Source of the DNA: an uncultured Eggerthellaceae bacterium
GTDB lineage: Bacteria > Actinomycetota > Coriobacteriia > Coriobacteriales > Eggerthellaceae
Reading direction: 5' to 3'
Assembly: GCA_944320405.1 (NCBI GenBank)
Contig: CALUHI010000010.1
Coordinates: forward strand, 124,001-188,000
DNA: 64,000 bases
Each line of letters starts with the position of its first letter. Position 1 is the stretch's first letter. Of the stretch, positions 19,602 through 30,716 are shown in pieces. The translations under genes were made by a program, and so were the position numbers. The notes under the pieces were generated by a model. The model made no database searches and was not told the DNA's origin. It saw only the letters and a program-made list of their open reading frames with translations.

Positions 19602-20609
19602 CTACTGAATCGCGCCTTTCAAAACGTCGCACAAAACACGGACATGCGCCTTGCTGTTGCCCAAGCAGGGCACGTACACAAACGAACCCATGTCGGTAGG
19701 ATGGCCCGCGGCTCGACGGCGCTCCAAGTACGCGGGTTTCAAAACGCGCTGTACATCATACAGCGTTTCCAAGCAGTCAACAGCGAAGTTCGGGCACACC
19801 ACGAACACACGTCCGCCGCCAACTTCCGCCCAGCGCTGCAAGATGTCCGACGTCGAAGGCATAAGCCATTCTCGGTTCTTGTCGAACCGGCACTGATAGC
19901 CTATCGTCCAGCGGGAGCGCTCCAGCCCAAGCTCGTTTGCCACATGAAGGCTGGTCGCACTCGTCTGGAGCTCGTAGGTGTCACCTGCATCGATATCGGC
20001 CAAGGGGATGGAATGGTACGAAAACAGCAAGCGATCGTCGCTATTGGGGTCGAAGCCCGCGTGACGAATTGACGCAGCAATGGCGCGAATATAGGTAGCG
20101 TTCGCATGGTAGTCGTCAATGATATCGGTGCTCTCGCGCAAGCGGCGTCCGCGCACGGCCGATTTGACGTCGTCTTTCACCACGTACGTCGTCGAAAAGG
20201 CGCTTTGCGGATAAAGCGGAAGCACCGTGAGCCTGCTGCACCCCTCTTTACGAAGCTCGCGGATAACGTCATGAGTGCGCGGAGCGTCGAAGCTCATGGC
20301 AACGCGCACGTCGACGTCATGGCCGCGCGCAAGCAGCTCCTCGGCAACACCGCGCTCGAGCGCGTGGTGAGCCAATGCGAACGGAGAACCTTCCGGCGTC
20401 CAGATCTCCTGGTACTTTCGCGCGGAAGCCTTCGCGCGCTTCGGAAGAATCGCGAAATGCAGGATGAACCACCAAATGAAAGGGTTGACGGGAACGATTC
20501 GACGGTTGCCTAGAAAGCGCTTGAGATACGACCTGACGGCTTTGGGCGTGGGTGCAGAAGGAGTGCCCGTGTTCACGAGCAGCACAGCATGCTTTCCTGA
20601 AGCTTCCAT
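19602..20609 (-). CDS. hemH: Ferrochelatase family protein
   Basis: A 335-residue protein of the ferrochelatase family, which inserts iron into a porphyrin. Seen: the N-terminal VLLVNTGTPSAPTPKAVRSYLKRFL, the catalytic histidine in LLFSYHSIPLADID, and the acidic motif NFAVDCLETL near the C-terminus. In actinobacteria the substrate is often coproporphyrin III rather than protoporphyrin IX; the sequence does not decide. There are no other haem genes in this window. AAAGGCGGGG lies just before the ATG. It is separate from coaBC by 47 nt. Confidence 0.9.
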   Translation of the reverse strand: MEASGKHAVLLVNTGTPSAPTPKAVRSYLKRFLGNRRIVPVNPFIWWFILHFAILPKRAKASARKYQEIWTPEGSPFALAHHALERGVAEELLARGHDVDVRVAMSFDAPRTHDVIRELRKEGCSRLTVLPLYPQSAFSTTYVVKDDVKSAVRGRRLRESTDIIDDYHANATYIRAIAASIRHAGFDPNSDDRLLFSYHSIPLADIDAGDTYELQTSATSLHVANELGLERSRWTIGYQCRFDKNREWLMPSTSDILQRWAEVGGGRVFVVCPNFAVDCLETLYDVQRVLKPAYLERRRAAGHPTDMGSFVYVPCLGNSKAHVRVLCDVLKGAIQ

Positions 20610-20719
20610 TCACCCCGCCTTTCTCTCAAGCTATATACGAATGCACAACGCCAGTGTATAGCTGTAATCGCCAAGCCAACAGTAAAGTTTTTCAGACGGT
20701 TACTTAAGAGGAAGAAGTA

Positions 20720-21751
20720 TTACAGATACGATCGCAGGGCATCTGTGAGGAGCGAATAGATCTCCTCCCCGGCTTCGGTGCGGCCCTCGCTGCGCGCCTT
20801 CAGGCTTTCAAGAACGTCAAGAAGGTCCATGGGCAGCGCATCGGCAAACGAAAGACGCTTTCCCGTGATGGGATGGTCGAACTCAAGGCAGAACGAGTGG
20901 AGGAACTGACGATCGAGCCCCAGGTTGGCTTGCGGCGCAGAAGGAGCCCCCGCAGTATACATGGGGTCGCCCACGAGCGGATGGCGGGTGAATTCCATAT
21001 GAACGCGAATCTGGTGTGTGCGGCCCGTGAAAAGCTTGCAATCCACCAGCGTGTAGCCATCGTCTTTCGGGCCCGGCTCGAAACGCTCCAGCACGCGGAA
21101 CGTGGTGACGGCCTCTCTGGACGAAGCAGACTCGCGTACTGCCATGCGCGTGCGCTCGTTGAGAGAGCGCGCAATGGGTGCGTCAATCATTCCGGTATCG
21201 TGCGCAATGACGCCATGGCACAGCGCAAGGTAGCGCCGCTCGACCGTCTTGTCGCGAATGGCATCCATGAGCGCCTGCCCGCATTCATTGGTCTTGGCGG
21301 CAAGCATCAAACCCGTGGTATCACGGTCCAAACGGTGCACGATGCCCAGACGGTCGTCCTCCCCTTGCACATTGCAAAGGTTTCCCGCACCGCAATGGAA
21401 GATGAGCGCATTCACGAGCGTTCCATCGTGATGGTCGATAGAAGGATGACACACAAGGCCCGCTTGTTTGGACAGAACGATCAGGTCTTCGTCTTCATAG
21501 CGGATGTCAAGCTCGATGGGCTCCCCCGCCACTACAGACGGAGCGTCGTCGGGAAGCTCATAAACGATAGCGTCTCCGATGCTGACGGCATGCTTCTTTC
21601 CGCGCGGCGTACCGTTAACAAGCACAAGGCCCTCTTCAGCTGCCTTTGCGGCGGCGGAGCGGCTGGGGTAACAGGCATGCGCGGCAAGGACAGAGTCCAA
21701 GCGCTGTCCGTCGTCAGAGGCGGTAGCCACATGGCAAAGCGAACGGCTCAT
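20720..21751 (-). CDS. rluD: RluD-family 23S rRNA pseudouridine synthase
   Basis: A 343-residue enzyme. An S4-like RNA-binding domain occupies about residues 10-75 (RLDSVLAAHACYPSRSAAAKAAEEG). The catalytic domain has the active aspartate in GIVHRLDRDTTGLML and the conserved GRTHQIRVHM. The ATG overlaps the lspA stop by one base (TGATG), a coupled arrangement common for lspA-rluD. The exact uridines modified cannot be read from sequence; the RluD type is favoured by the S4 domain and the neighbour. Confidence 0.9.
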   Translation of the reverse strand: MSRSLCHVATASDDGQRLDSVLAAHACYPSRSAAAKAAEEGLVLVNGTPRGKKHAVSIGDAIVYELPDDAPSVVAGEPIELDIRYEDEDLIVLSKQAGLVCHPSIDHHDGTLVNALIFHCGAGNLCNVQGEDDRLGIVHRLDRDTTGLMLAAKTNECGQALMDAIRDKTVERRYLALCHGVIAHDTGMIDAPIARSLNERTRMAVRESASSREAVTTFRVLERFEPGPKDDGYTLVDCKLFTGRTHQIRVHMEFTRHPLVGDPMYTAGAPSAPQANLGLDRQFLHSFCLEFDHPITGKRLSFADALPMDLLDVLESLKARSEGRTEAGEEIYSLLTDALRSYL

Positions 21752-22308
21752 CACTCATCCGCCTTCTGATGCTCTTCGGAGGGCTTCCAAAAGAAAAGAA
21801 GCGCAATAACAACAAGCACGAACCCGCAGGTAACGCCAATGTCGGCGATATTGAACACCGGAAATTCAATGAAAGACAGGTTGATGAAGTCAACCACGTA
21901 GCCCAGCATGAAGCGGTCGAGCGCATTGCCCAACCCGCCTGCAGCAACAAGACCGGCGCCTAAAGAGAGGATCCAGTTGGAACGCTTGGCGAACACGATG
22001 GCAAAGACCGCGGCGGCAATGCTCACCACTGCCGACATGATGCCAAGAAGGAACGTCGCGTTATCGAAAATGCCCCAGGCGGCACCCGTGTTGTGAACGA
22101 GCGTGAACTCGAACAGCCCGGCATAGGGACCGCCGATGTGCGCTCCCACGATGTGCTGATCGAAGTGAACCTTGGTTATCCGGTCGAACACGAACCACAC
22201 CACCACGACCGCAGCAATCAGAATGGCAGCACGAGTGGAGTTCCATCGGTTAGACGCTGACGCCCCTGCAGAAGGGGCGTCAGCGTGCTTTTCCAAGCTA
22301 TCAGTCAT
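21751..22308 (-). CDS. lspA: Lipoprotein signal peptidase
   Basis: A 185-residue four-helix membrane aspartyl protease (signal peptidase II) that cleaves lipoprotein signal peptides after lipidation. The two catalytic aspartates are visible in GNALDRFMLGYVVDFI and FPVFNIADIGVTCG. The first 24 residues are a hydrophilic Ala/Ser-rich cytoplasmic tail, a little longer than usual. AGGAGTAGGG precedes the ATG, which lies 6 nt after the ileS stop. Confidence 0.95.
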   Translation of the reverse strand: MTDSLEKHADAPSAGASASNRWNSTRAAILIAAVVVVWFVFDRITKVHFDQHIVGAHIGGPYAGLFEFTLVHNTGAAWGIFDNATFLLGIMSAVVSIAAAVFAIVFAKRSNWILSLGAGLVAAGGLGNALDRFMLGYVVDFINLSFIEFPVFNIADIGVTCGFVLVVIALLFFWKPSEEHQKADE

Positions 22309-22314
22309 GCAGCC

Positions 22315-25188
<2,874 letters not shown>

Positions 25189-25268
25189 GTGGGTTCCCTC
25201 ACTTGCATCGTCTGTGCGCCGAAACCGGGGCAGCCGGTTCAACGGCGCGTTGTCGTTCAAACCGGTAC

Positions 25269-25297
25269 ATTATAATGTTCCGCGCGTGAATTGCCCA
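25269..25297 (-). promoter_or_regulatory. Promoter of ileS
   Basis: On the minus strand, TGGGCA (25297-25292) and a perfect TATAAT (25274-25269), spaced 17 nt. It lies about 80 nt before the ileS start. Confidence 0.65.
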
Positions 25298-25415
25298 CCG
25301 CACCGCACCACTTTCCAAGATTGCGACATAGCGCCCCGATTAGCGGGTATACTGGACGGGTTGCGGGAACCTACGGCGCTTTGGGCGCCGATGCATAAGG
25401 GAAGGAGCCACTCCG

Positions 25416-26294
25416 ATGGACTTCGAGATCGTAACCGATTCATGTTGCAACCTCGTCGAGGACATGATCGACGACTTCGGTTTGCACATTCTGCCGCTCA
25501 CGTTCATGGTCGACGGCGAGGATGTCGTGTACCAGAGCTATCTCAAAGGCGAAAAGACCGATCTCAAGCAGTTCTACACCATGATGCGCGAAGGCAAGGT
25601 GTTCAAGACCTCGCTTCCCAACCTGGCAGAATCCGAGGCGCTCTTCCGCAGCATTCTCGATAAGGGCCACGACCTGATCTACCTGGCGTTCTCCAGCGGC
25701 CTATCCGGCACGTTCCAGGCGCTTTCCCTCATGTGCTCGCAGCTGCAAGAGGAATATCCCGACCGCAAGATCTACTCCGTAGACACGCTGGCGGCTTCGG
25801 GCGGTCAAGGCCTTCTGGTGTGGTATGCCGTTCAGCATGCGCGCGCCGGTGAAACCATCGACCAGGTGCGCGACTGGGTCGAGGAAAACAAGCTCCACCT
25901 TGCCCATTGGTTCACCGTTGACGACCTGATGTTCCTGTTCCGCGGCGGGCGCGTTTCGAAGACGGCGGCGTGGGCAGGTACGCTCCTTAACATCAAGCCT
26001 ATTCTGCACGTGGACAACGAAGGCCATCTGATTCCCATGGAGAAGGTGCGCGGACGCAAGAAGTCGCTCAACGCGCTTGTCGACCACATGGAGAAATCGG
26101 CTGTTCAGCCCATTTCCGACCAGATGGTGTTCATCACGCACGGCGATTGCCTGGAGGAAGCGGAATACGTAGCTGGGAAGGTGAAGGAGCGCTTCGGCGT
26201 GAAAGACGTCATCATTAACTACATTGACCCGGTTATCGGCTCTCACGCCGGCCCCGGCACGATGGCGCTGTTCTTCCTGGCTGATCAGCGTTAA
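25416..26294 (+). CDS. DegV family fatty-acid-binding protein
   Basis: A 292-residue cytoplasmic protein of the DegV (FakB-like) family, which hold a fatty acid for the fatty acid kinase FakA. Seen: IVTDSCCNLV at the start, the lipid-site loop KTSLPNLAESEALF, YLAFSSGLSGTFQA, the RGGRVSK motif near residue 177, and GSHAGPGTMALFFL at the C-terminus with the conserved histidine. GGGAAGGAG precedes the ATG and a possible -10 TATACT lies at 25348-25353. No fakA is in the window, so the partner is unknown. It is divergent from ileS. Confidence 0.9.
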   Translation: MDFEIVTDSCCNLVEDMIDDFGLHILPLTFMVDGEDVVYQSYLKGEKTDLKQFYTMMREGKVFKTSLPNLAESEALFRSILDKGHDLIYLAFSSGLSGTFQALSLMCSQLQEEYPDRKIYSVDTLAASGGQGLLVWYAVQHARAGETIDQVRDWVEENKLHLAHWFTVDDLMFLFRGGRVSKTAAWAGTLLNIKPILHVDNEGHLIPMEKVRGRKKSLNALVDHMEKSAVQPISDQMVFITHGDCLEEAEYVAGKVKERFGVKDVIINYIDPVIGSHAGPGTMALFFLADQR

Positions 26295-26337
26295 GAGCAA
26301 AGCTAGTTTCCAGCTCGCTGCCAACAGCCTGTTCTTT

Positions 26338-26371
26338 GAAGGCCTTCCGGAACATCCGGAAGGCCTTTATT
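26338..26371 (+). terminator. Terminator after degV
   Basis: GGCCTTCCGG and CCGGAAGGCC form a ten-pair stem around AACAT, followed by TTTATT. It lies about 45 nt after the degV stop. Confidence 0.75.
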
Positions 26372-26515
26372 CTTGCGAACAGTCCGCTGTGCGAACATCC
26401 AACACTAAGTTTTCGAAGCTGCATTGTGCTAGCATGAAACAAGGAGAGTTCGCCTGGCGGCGCAACAACCTTCCACCGCGGGCGATGCGTCGAAACGCGT
26501 CCTGAGGAGGATACG

Positions 26516-27217
26516 ATGAGCGTTAAGAAAATGACCTTCTTCTTCGTCAACTCCTACGTCATCAAAGCAGGCGACAAAACGGTGCTCTTTGATTGCGGCG
26601 CCATTTTGGAACCCGAGAAGCTACCCGCCTTCCTCGAGGAGCAGGGCGTCGACCCGAAAGATATCGATCTGATCATATTGAGCCACGAACACTTCGACCA
26701 CATGCAGCTGCTTGGCGCATGGAAGAAACTGACTGATGCTCCCGTTCTGTGCCACAAGAACGCCGAAGAGTTCCTGAAAACAAGCACCAAGAAAAACCTC
26801 TACGTCTTCGGAGAGAAAGCGCTTGAATACCAGCCGTTCATGGACTTCATGGACGAAAGCTTCAAGCTGCCCGTGCCGCAGGTTACCCCCGACATCGTTG
26901 TGGGCGACAAAGACTACGACCTGCACGATTGGGGCTTCCCCGGAAAAATCATCTACACGCCTGGCCATACCGACTCCCATATCGCACTGGTGATGGACGA
27001 CCGCACGGCGTTCACCGGCGACACCTTTCTTGATTGGCATACGGTACAGCCGTTGGCCGAGATGTACCCTGACCGCACCGTCGGCCTCAACTGGATCGTG
27101 GAATCACCCGAAAAGGCGAAGGAATCGGTTCGTCGCCTGCTTGAGGTTGCCGACACGTTCTACGGTGGCCACGGAGACACCTACACGCGCGAAGAAGTGG
27201 AGAGCCTCCTCGATTAG
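26516..27217 (+). CDS. MBL-fold metallo-hydrolase
   Basis: A 233-residue metallo-beta-lactamase-fold hydrolase. The metal ligands are visible in order: SHEHFDH (residues about 61-67), PGHTDSH (about 147-153), FTGDTF (about 165-170) and GGHGD near the C-terminus. This is the glyoxalase-II-like single-domain form with a full di-metal site. GAGGAGGATACG directly precedes the ATG. It stands alone between two terminators, so the context gives no substrate; a thioester or phosphodiester would both fit the fold. Confidence 0.88.
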   Translation: MSVKKMTFFFVNSYVIKAGDKTVLFDCGAILEPEKLPAFLEEQGVDPKDIDLIILSHEHFDHMQLLGAWKKLTDAPVLCHKNAEEFLKTSTKKNLYVFGEKALEYQPFMDFMDESFKLPVPQVTPDIVVGDKDYDLHDWGFPGKIIYTPGHTDSHIALVMDDRTAFTGDTFLDWHTVQPLAEMYPDRTVGLNWIVESPEKAKESVRRLLEVADTFYGGHGDTYTREEVESLLD

Positions 27218-27241
27218 GGCTTCCCCGCACCTCAACTAACG

Positions 27242-27286
27242 AGAGCCGCGGCCGTGCGCTTAACGTGCATGACCGCGGCTCTTTTT
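27242..27286 (+). terminator. Terminator after the MBL-fold gene
   Basis: GAGCCGCGG and CCGCGGCTC pair around a 20-nt loop and are followed by TTTTT. It lies about 25 nt after the stop codon. Confidence 0.8.
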
Positions 27287-27344
27287 GCATGTAAGCTTTC
27301 TGTTGAAAACGCAGCTTGGCGTCAGGCGAAGACGTGAATCTTCC

Positions 27345-28646
27345 CTACTTGTAATCCGCAGGATTCTTCGCTGCCGAGCCTGTGGTGTTGCGGCTGCTGC
27401 GGATCTCATGACCGAATCTCACTGCGGACTCGCCGAAGCGGTCCTTGAGCGCGTCGGTTGCTCTCAGAAGGCTTTGACGCTTTTCGTCTGAAAGCAAGGG
27501 TTTCGCGATCGGTTCCTCATCATCAGGCACATCGAACAGACGGTCCTGGATCGAATCCTGGGCGTCGAACCCCGTCATGGCAACGCCAACGAGCCTGACA
27601 GGAATCCCCGGACGCCAGATCTCATCCAGAAGCCCCACGGCAAGCGGCCCAAACGCAATGTCGTCATCTGAGGGAGCTTCTAGCTTTCTTTGCGCAGAAT
27701 GGACAGTGCGGTCATCGAAACGCACCTTTAACGCAAGCGTGCGGCCCTTGAGGCCTTTCCGACGCAAGCGTCGTCCAACTTTGGCTGCCATGGCGGAAAT
27801 CGCCGCCTCGATGTTTTCGCGTTCCACAAGGTCGTGGGCGAAGCTGGTTTCGTTGGAAACGGACTTAACCTCGTCGTCGGTCTCGACAGGAGCGTCATCG
27901 CCGCCGCACGCTCGCAGGTGCATCGTGCGACCATTCTTCCCGAACATCCTTACCAGTCGATCCTCCCCCGCCGATGCAAGATCTCCCAGCGTGAGAATGC
28001 CAGCCGAATGCAGCTTCGCTTCGGCAGACGCGCCAATGCCGCTGAGCGCGCGAACAGGCAGCGGCGCAAGGAAATCGCGCTCGGTTCCCGGAAAGACAAC
28101 CGTGAGCCCTTGCGGCTTGTCCATGTCAGAAGCGATTTTCGCCACCGTCTTCGAAGACCCGACCCCTACCGAGCACGTGACGCCAAGGTCTTTGACGCGC
28201 GCCTGGATGCGCCGCGCGATGCTCACGGGGTGTTCATGGTTGATCTCGTTAGGAGTAACGTCAACAAACGCTTCGTCGATACTCACCTGTTGAACGAACG
28301 GGCTTTCATCTCGCAAGATGCCCATGATAGTGTCTGACATCTGCCGGTACCGGTCGAAATGTCCGCGCGTCCAAATTGCATCCGGGCACAAACGCTTTGC
28401 CTGTGAAGACGGCATGGCAGAATGGACTCCGTACTTGCGCGCTTCATATGATGCCGTGGAAACAACACCACGCTTGTCGGAGTCGCCTCCAACGATAACG
28501 GGTTTTCCACGCCATCCCGGGTGGTCAAGCTGCTCCACTGATGCGAAAAAGGCGTCCAAATCAACCAGAAGAATTGCGGGGCCCTCCCACGAAGGAAGCA
28601 GCGAATCTTGAATGCTGTCGGTTGATGTGTTGGTAATGCCCGCCAT
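27345..28646 (-). CDS. dinB: DNA polymerase IV (Y family)
   Basis: A 433-residue translesion polymerase. Seen: the palm metal ligands in ILLVDLDAFFASVEQ and VSIDEAFVDV, the GVVSTASYEARKYGVHSAMP segment, SVGVGSSKTVAKIASDMDKP, and a helix-hairpin-helix region (VRALSGIGASAEAKL). The little-finger domain follows (about 265-370). The last 45 residues hold no clear clamp-binding motif. No ribosome site precedes the ATG; a TTAGACT-like -10 lies about 8 nt upstream, so the mRNA may be leaderless. Confidence 0.93.
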   Translation of the reverse strand: MAGITNTSTDSIQDSLLPSWEGPAILLVDLDAFFASVEQLDHPGWRGKPVIVGGDSDKRGVVSTASYEARKYGVHSAMPSSQAKRLCPDAIWTRGHFDRYRQMSDTIMGILRDESPFVQQVSIDEAFVDVTPNEINHEHPVSIARRIQARVKDLGVTCSVGVGSSKTVAKIASDMDKPQGLTVVFPGTERDFLAPLPVRALSGIGASAEAKLHSAGILTLGDLASAGEDRLVRMFGKNGRTMHLRACGGDDAPVETDDEVKSVSNETSFAHDLVERENIEAAISAMAAKVGRRLRRKGLKGRTLALKVRFDDRTVHSAQRKLEAPSDDDIAFGPLAVGLLDEIWRPGIPVRLVGVAMTGFDAQDSIQDRLFDVPDDEEPIAKPLLSDEKRQSLLRATDALKDRFGESAVRFGHEIRSSRNTTGSAAKNPADYK

Positions 28647-28770
28647 AGGGAAAGTCTAACAGCTTTGACAGGTCCGCGACCAGAATGCGGAATTCAAACG
28701 CCGGTTAGTCCGCGTTTTGTTCGAGGACTTGTCTCGCGGCACTGCACTAGCCCTAAATCGCGTGCAAAAA

Positions 28771-28798
28771 CAAAAAGGCCCTGCGGATGCAGGGCCTT
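28771..28798 (-). terminator. Terminator after the zinc-ribbon gene
   Basis: On the minus strand AAGGCCCTGC pairs with GCAGGGCCTT around ATCC, followed by TTTTT. It lies 17 nt after the stop of the gene at 28815-29048. Confidence 0.8.
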
Positions 28799-28814
28799 GG
28801 CAGTCGGAAACGAC

Positions 28815-29048
28815 TTACGCGGTGGGAGGCTTCGGAGCGCCAGGAGCCGCAGGGGCACCAGGAGCAGCCGGAGCGCCAGGAGCCGCGGGGGCGCCGGGGA
28901 TCGGCTTCTCACCGTTAATGTACGGCGTGAGGTCGCACTTGCAGAAGGGGCACTTAGTCAGCTTCATGCCACCCATGGACTGGATCGTCTTACCGCACTC
29001 GGGGCACTTGTGAGCTCCACCACCGGCGTCTGCGGGTCGAAAGCACAT
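28815..29048 (-). CDS. Small zinc-ribbon protein with Gly-Ala-Pro repeat tail
   Basis: A 77-residue protein. Three CxxC-type pairs (MCFRP region, CPECGK, CPFCKC) suggest one or two small zinc ribbons in residues 1-45. The tail is a tandem of GAPAAP units, repeated about four times, ending KPPTA. The ATG at 29048 lies 7 nt after GAGGAGG; the longer frame would read through that ribosome site. It has its own terminator and is monocistronic. The function is not recognisable; similar ribbon proteins are often nucleic-acid-linked, but that is only a guess. Confidence 0.75.
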   Translation of the reverse strand: MCFRPADAGGGAHKCPECGKTIQSMGGMKLTKCPFCKCDLTPYINGEKPIPGAPAAPGAPAAPGAPAAPGAPKPPTA

Positions 29049-29124
29049 ATCGCATTCCTCCTCAAATGTCTGAAAACACAACGCCGGTTAATTTAGCACA
29101 AAGTATTTAAGCTGGAAAGCCTTT

Positions 29125-29235
29125 ACCTTAAATGTCGGTGAACGGCACAGATTCTGCATTTCACCTGGGCTAATAGATTATGTCTACTACTTATTAGATA
29201 GCGTCTACTAGTCGACGAGGCGTTACATTTAAGGT
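29125..29235. repeat. Spaced 11-bp inverted repeat enclosing two 17-nt direct repeats
   Basis: ACCTTAAATGT at 29125-29135 and its exact complement ACATTTAAGGT at 29225-29235 frame a 111-bp AT-rich segment. Inside, two similar copies, ATAGATTATGTCTACTA (29173-29189) and TTAGATAGCGTCTACTA (29194-29210), repeat with a 21-nt period. It lies between the zinc-ribbon start and a tRNA. It may be a regulator site or the remains of a small mobile element. Confidence 0.55.
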
Positions 29236-29275
29236 GAGGATTCAGCCGTGATGCAGCAGATTGCACGGGGAAAAA

Positions 29276-29350
29276 TGGTGGGCCCGGCCGGATTCGAACC
29301 GACAACCAAAGGATTATGAGTCCCCTGCTCCACCGTTGAGCTACAGGCCC
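29276..29350 (-). tRNA. tRNA with CAT anticodon (Met elongator or Ile2)
   Basis: A 75-nt tRNA including encoded CCA. Acceptor GGGCCTG pairs with CGGGCCC (one T-G pair), the anticodon loop is CTCATAA, and the T arm is GTCGG/CCGGC with TTCGAAT. The normal 1-72 G-C pair argues against initiator tRNA. Whether C34 stays C (Met) or becomes lysidine (Ile, ATA codons) cannot be decided by eye. Confidence 0.93.
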
Positions 29351-29356
29351 TGATAC

Positions 29357-29381
29357 GAAAAAGCCCGCCGAAGCGGGCTTT
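29357..29381 (-). terminator. Terminator between the two tRNA genes
   Basis: On the minus strand AAGCCCGC pairs with GCGGGCTT around TTCG, followed by TTTT. It separates the upstream tRNA-Asn from the CAT tRNA, which is therefore either made by read-through or from its own start. Confidence 0.7.
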
Positions 29382-29389
29382 CAAATTCA

Positions 29390-29464
29390 TGGCTCCCCGG
29401 GTAGGATTCGAACCTACAACCCTCCGGTTAACAGCCGGATGCTCTGCCGTTGAGCTACCGAGGA
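29390..29464 (-). tRNA. tRNA-Asn (anticodon GTT)
   Basis: A 75-nt tRNA including CCA. Acceptor strands TCCTCGG and CCGGGGA pair, the anticodon arm is CCGGC-TGTTAAC-CGG with GTT in the loop, and the T arm is GTAGGTTCGAATCCTAC. Confidence 0.96.
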
Positions 29465-29496
29465 ATTCGACGCGTCTTTGAAGCGCGCAAGTGATA

Positions 29497-29524
29497 ATTA
29501 TACAGATATCACCAGCCTGCGCAA
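29497..29524 (-). promoter_or_regulatory. Promoter of the tRNA-Asn transcript
   Basis: On the minus strand TTGCGC (29524-29519) and TGTATAAT with TATAAT at 29502-29497, spaced 16 nt. It lies about 33 nt before tRNA-Asn. Confidence 0.75.
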
Positions 29525-29575
29525 GACGTTATTTTTCCCATCACGGAAAAAAGTGCGCCAGTGCGAAAGCGGTGG

Positions 29576-30622
29576 CTAGTACACCATCCCCATCGCCTCA
29601 CGCACCTCGTCGAGGGTCGCATTGGCGATCTCGTTGGCGCGGCGGTTGCCATCGTGGATGATGTCCTTGATGTAGTCGAGATCCTGCTCGAACCCGCGAC
29701 GACGCTCGCGGATAGGCGCCAGGTACGCGTTGACGCTTTCGGTCACGTACTTCTTGAGCGCGCCCGCACCTGCCTCGCCAATCTCCTCGGCGATCTCAAC
29801 CTCGGAGCGACCCGTGCACAGCGACGCCGTCGTCAGCAGCGCCGACACGCCCGGGCGGTTCTCCTTGTCGAAGGTAATGCTGCGCTCAGAATCGGTCTTC
29901 GACTTCTTGATGAGCTTGGCGGTTTCCTCTTCAGTCAGGCACAGGCTGATGGCGTTGCCGTAGCTCTTGGACATCTTGCGGCCGTCAAGACCGGGGATCT
30001 CCGGCGCGCTGTTCAGCACGCCCTCAGGCTCGGGGAACACATGGCCGTAGCGCTCGTTGAACTTGCGGGCGATCTGGCGCGTCTGCTCGATGTGCGGCAG
30101 CTGATCTTTGCCAACAGGCACGATGTTGCCCTTGCAGAACAGGATGTCGCACGCCTGATGAACGGGATACGTCAGCAGCAGGCCCGTAAGGGTGTGGCCA
30201 GAAGCCTCCATCTCGGACTTCACCGTAGGGTTGCGCTGCAGCTCGGATTCCGTAACGAGAGACAGGAACGGAAGCATCAGCTGATTGAGCGCCGGGATGG
30301 CCGAGTGGGTGAAGATGATGGTCTTTTCCGGGTCGATGCCGCAGGCCAGGTAGTCCATCACCATGTTGTAGACGTTGTCCTGGATGTGCTCGGTGGTGTC
30401 TCGGTCGGTGATCACCTGGTAGTCGGCAATGACAACGCGCGTTGTCACACCCATGTCCTGCAGTGCGACGCGCTCCTTGATGGTGCCGAAGTAATGGCCA
30501 AGGTGCAAACGGCCCGTCGGGCGGTCGCCCGTCAGCATCAGGTACTTGTCGGGATGCACGGGAAGATCGGCGATGATCTCCTCAGAACGCTTGCGACTCG
30601 CTTCAAAACTGCTCAAGCTCAT
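29576..30622 (-). CDS. trpS: Tryptophanyl-tRNA synthetase
   Basis: A 348-residue class I synthetase. Seen: the HIGH-like loop TGDRPTGRLHLGHYFG near residues 31-46, and GRKMSKSYGNAI for KMSKS. The middle contains PVHQACDILFCKGNIVPVGKDQLPHIEQTRQIA, the tryptophan and adenylate site region. The length and order are normal. AAAGAGAT precedes the ATG. It follows the methyltransferase gene with a weak hairpin between, so part of its transcription may be read-through. Confidence 0.95.
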   Translation of the reverse strand: MSLSSFEASRKRSEEIIADLPVHPDKYLMLTGDRPTGRLHLGHYFGTIKERVALQDMGVTTRVVIADYQVITDRDTTEHIQDNVYNMVMDYLACGIDPEKTIIFTHSAIPALNQLMLPFLSLVTESELQRNPTVKSEMEASGHTLTGLLLTYPVHQACDILFCKGNIVPVGKDQLPHIEQTRQIARKFNERYGHVFPEPEGVLNSAPEIPGLDGRKMSKSYGNAISLCLTEEETAKLIKKSKTDSERSITFDKENRPGVSALLTTASLCTGRSEVEIAEEIGEAGAGALKKYVTESVNAYLAPIRERRRGFEQDLDYIKDIIHDGNRRANEIANATLDEVREAMGMVY

Positions 30623-30664
30623 ATCAGAATCTCTTTCGATGGTGGTCTTCTACCTACAATCAAA

Positions 30665-30683
30665 GCGCCGCAGCAAGCGGCGC
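30665..30683 (-). terminator. Weak terminator hairpin between the rlmK-like gene and trpS
   Basis: GCGCCGC and GCGGCGC pair around five bases; on the minus strand the stem is followed only by TTTGATT, so termination should be partial. Confidence 0.45.
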
Positions 30684-30716
30684 GTACCAGTATAGCGTTT
30701 AACCGCCGCGCGCGCC

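Noticed and set aside
25189-25415. T-box riboswitch for ileS
   Set aside because: The leader from the TATAAT promoter is only about 75 nt and shows no T-box sequence or specifier stem.
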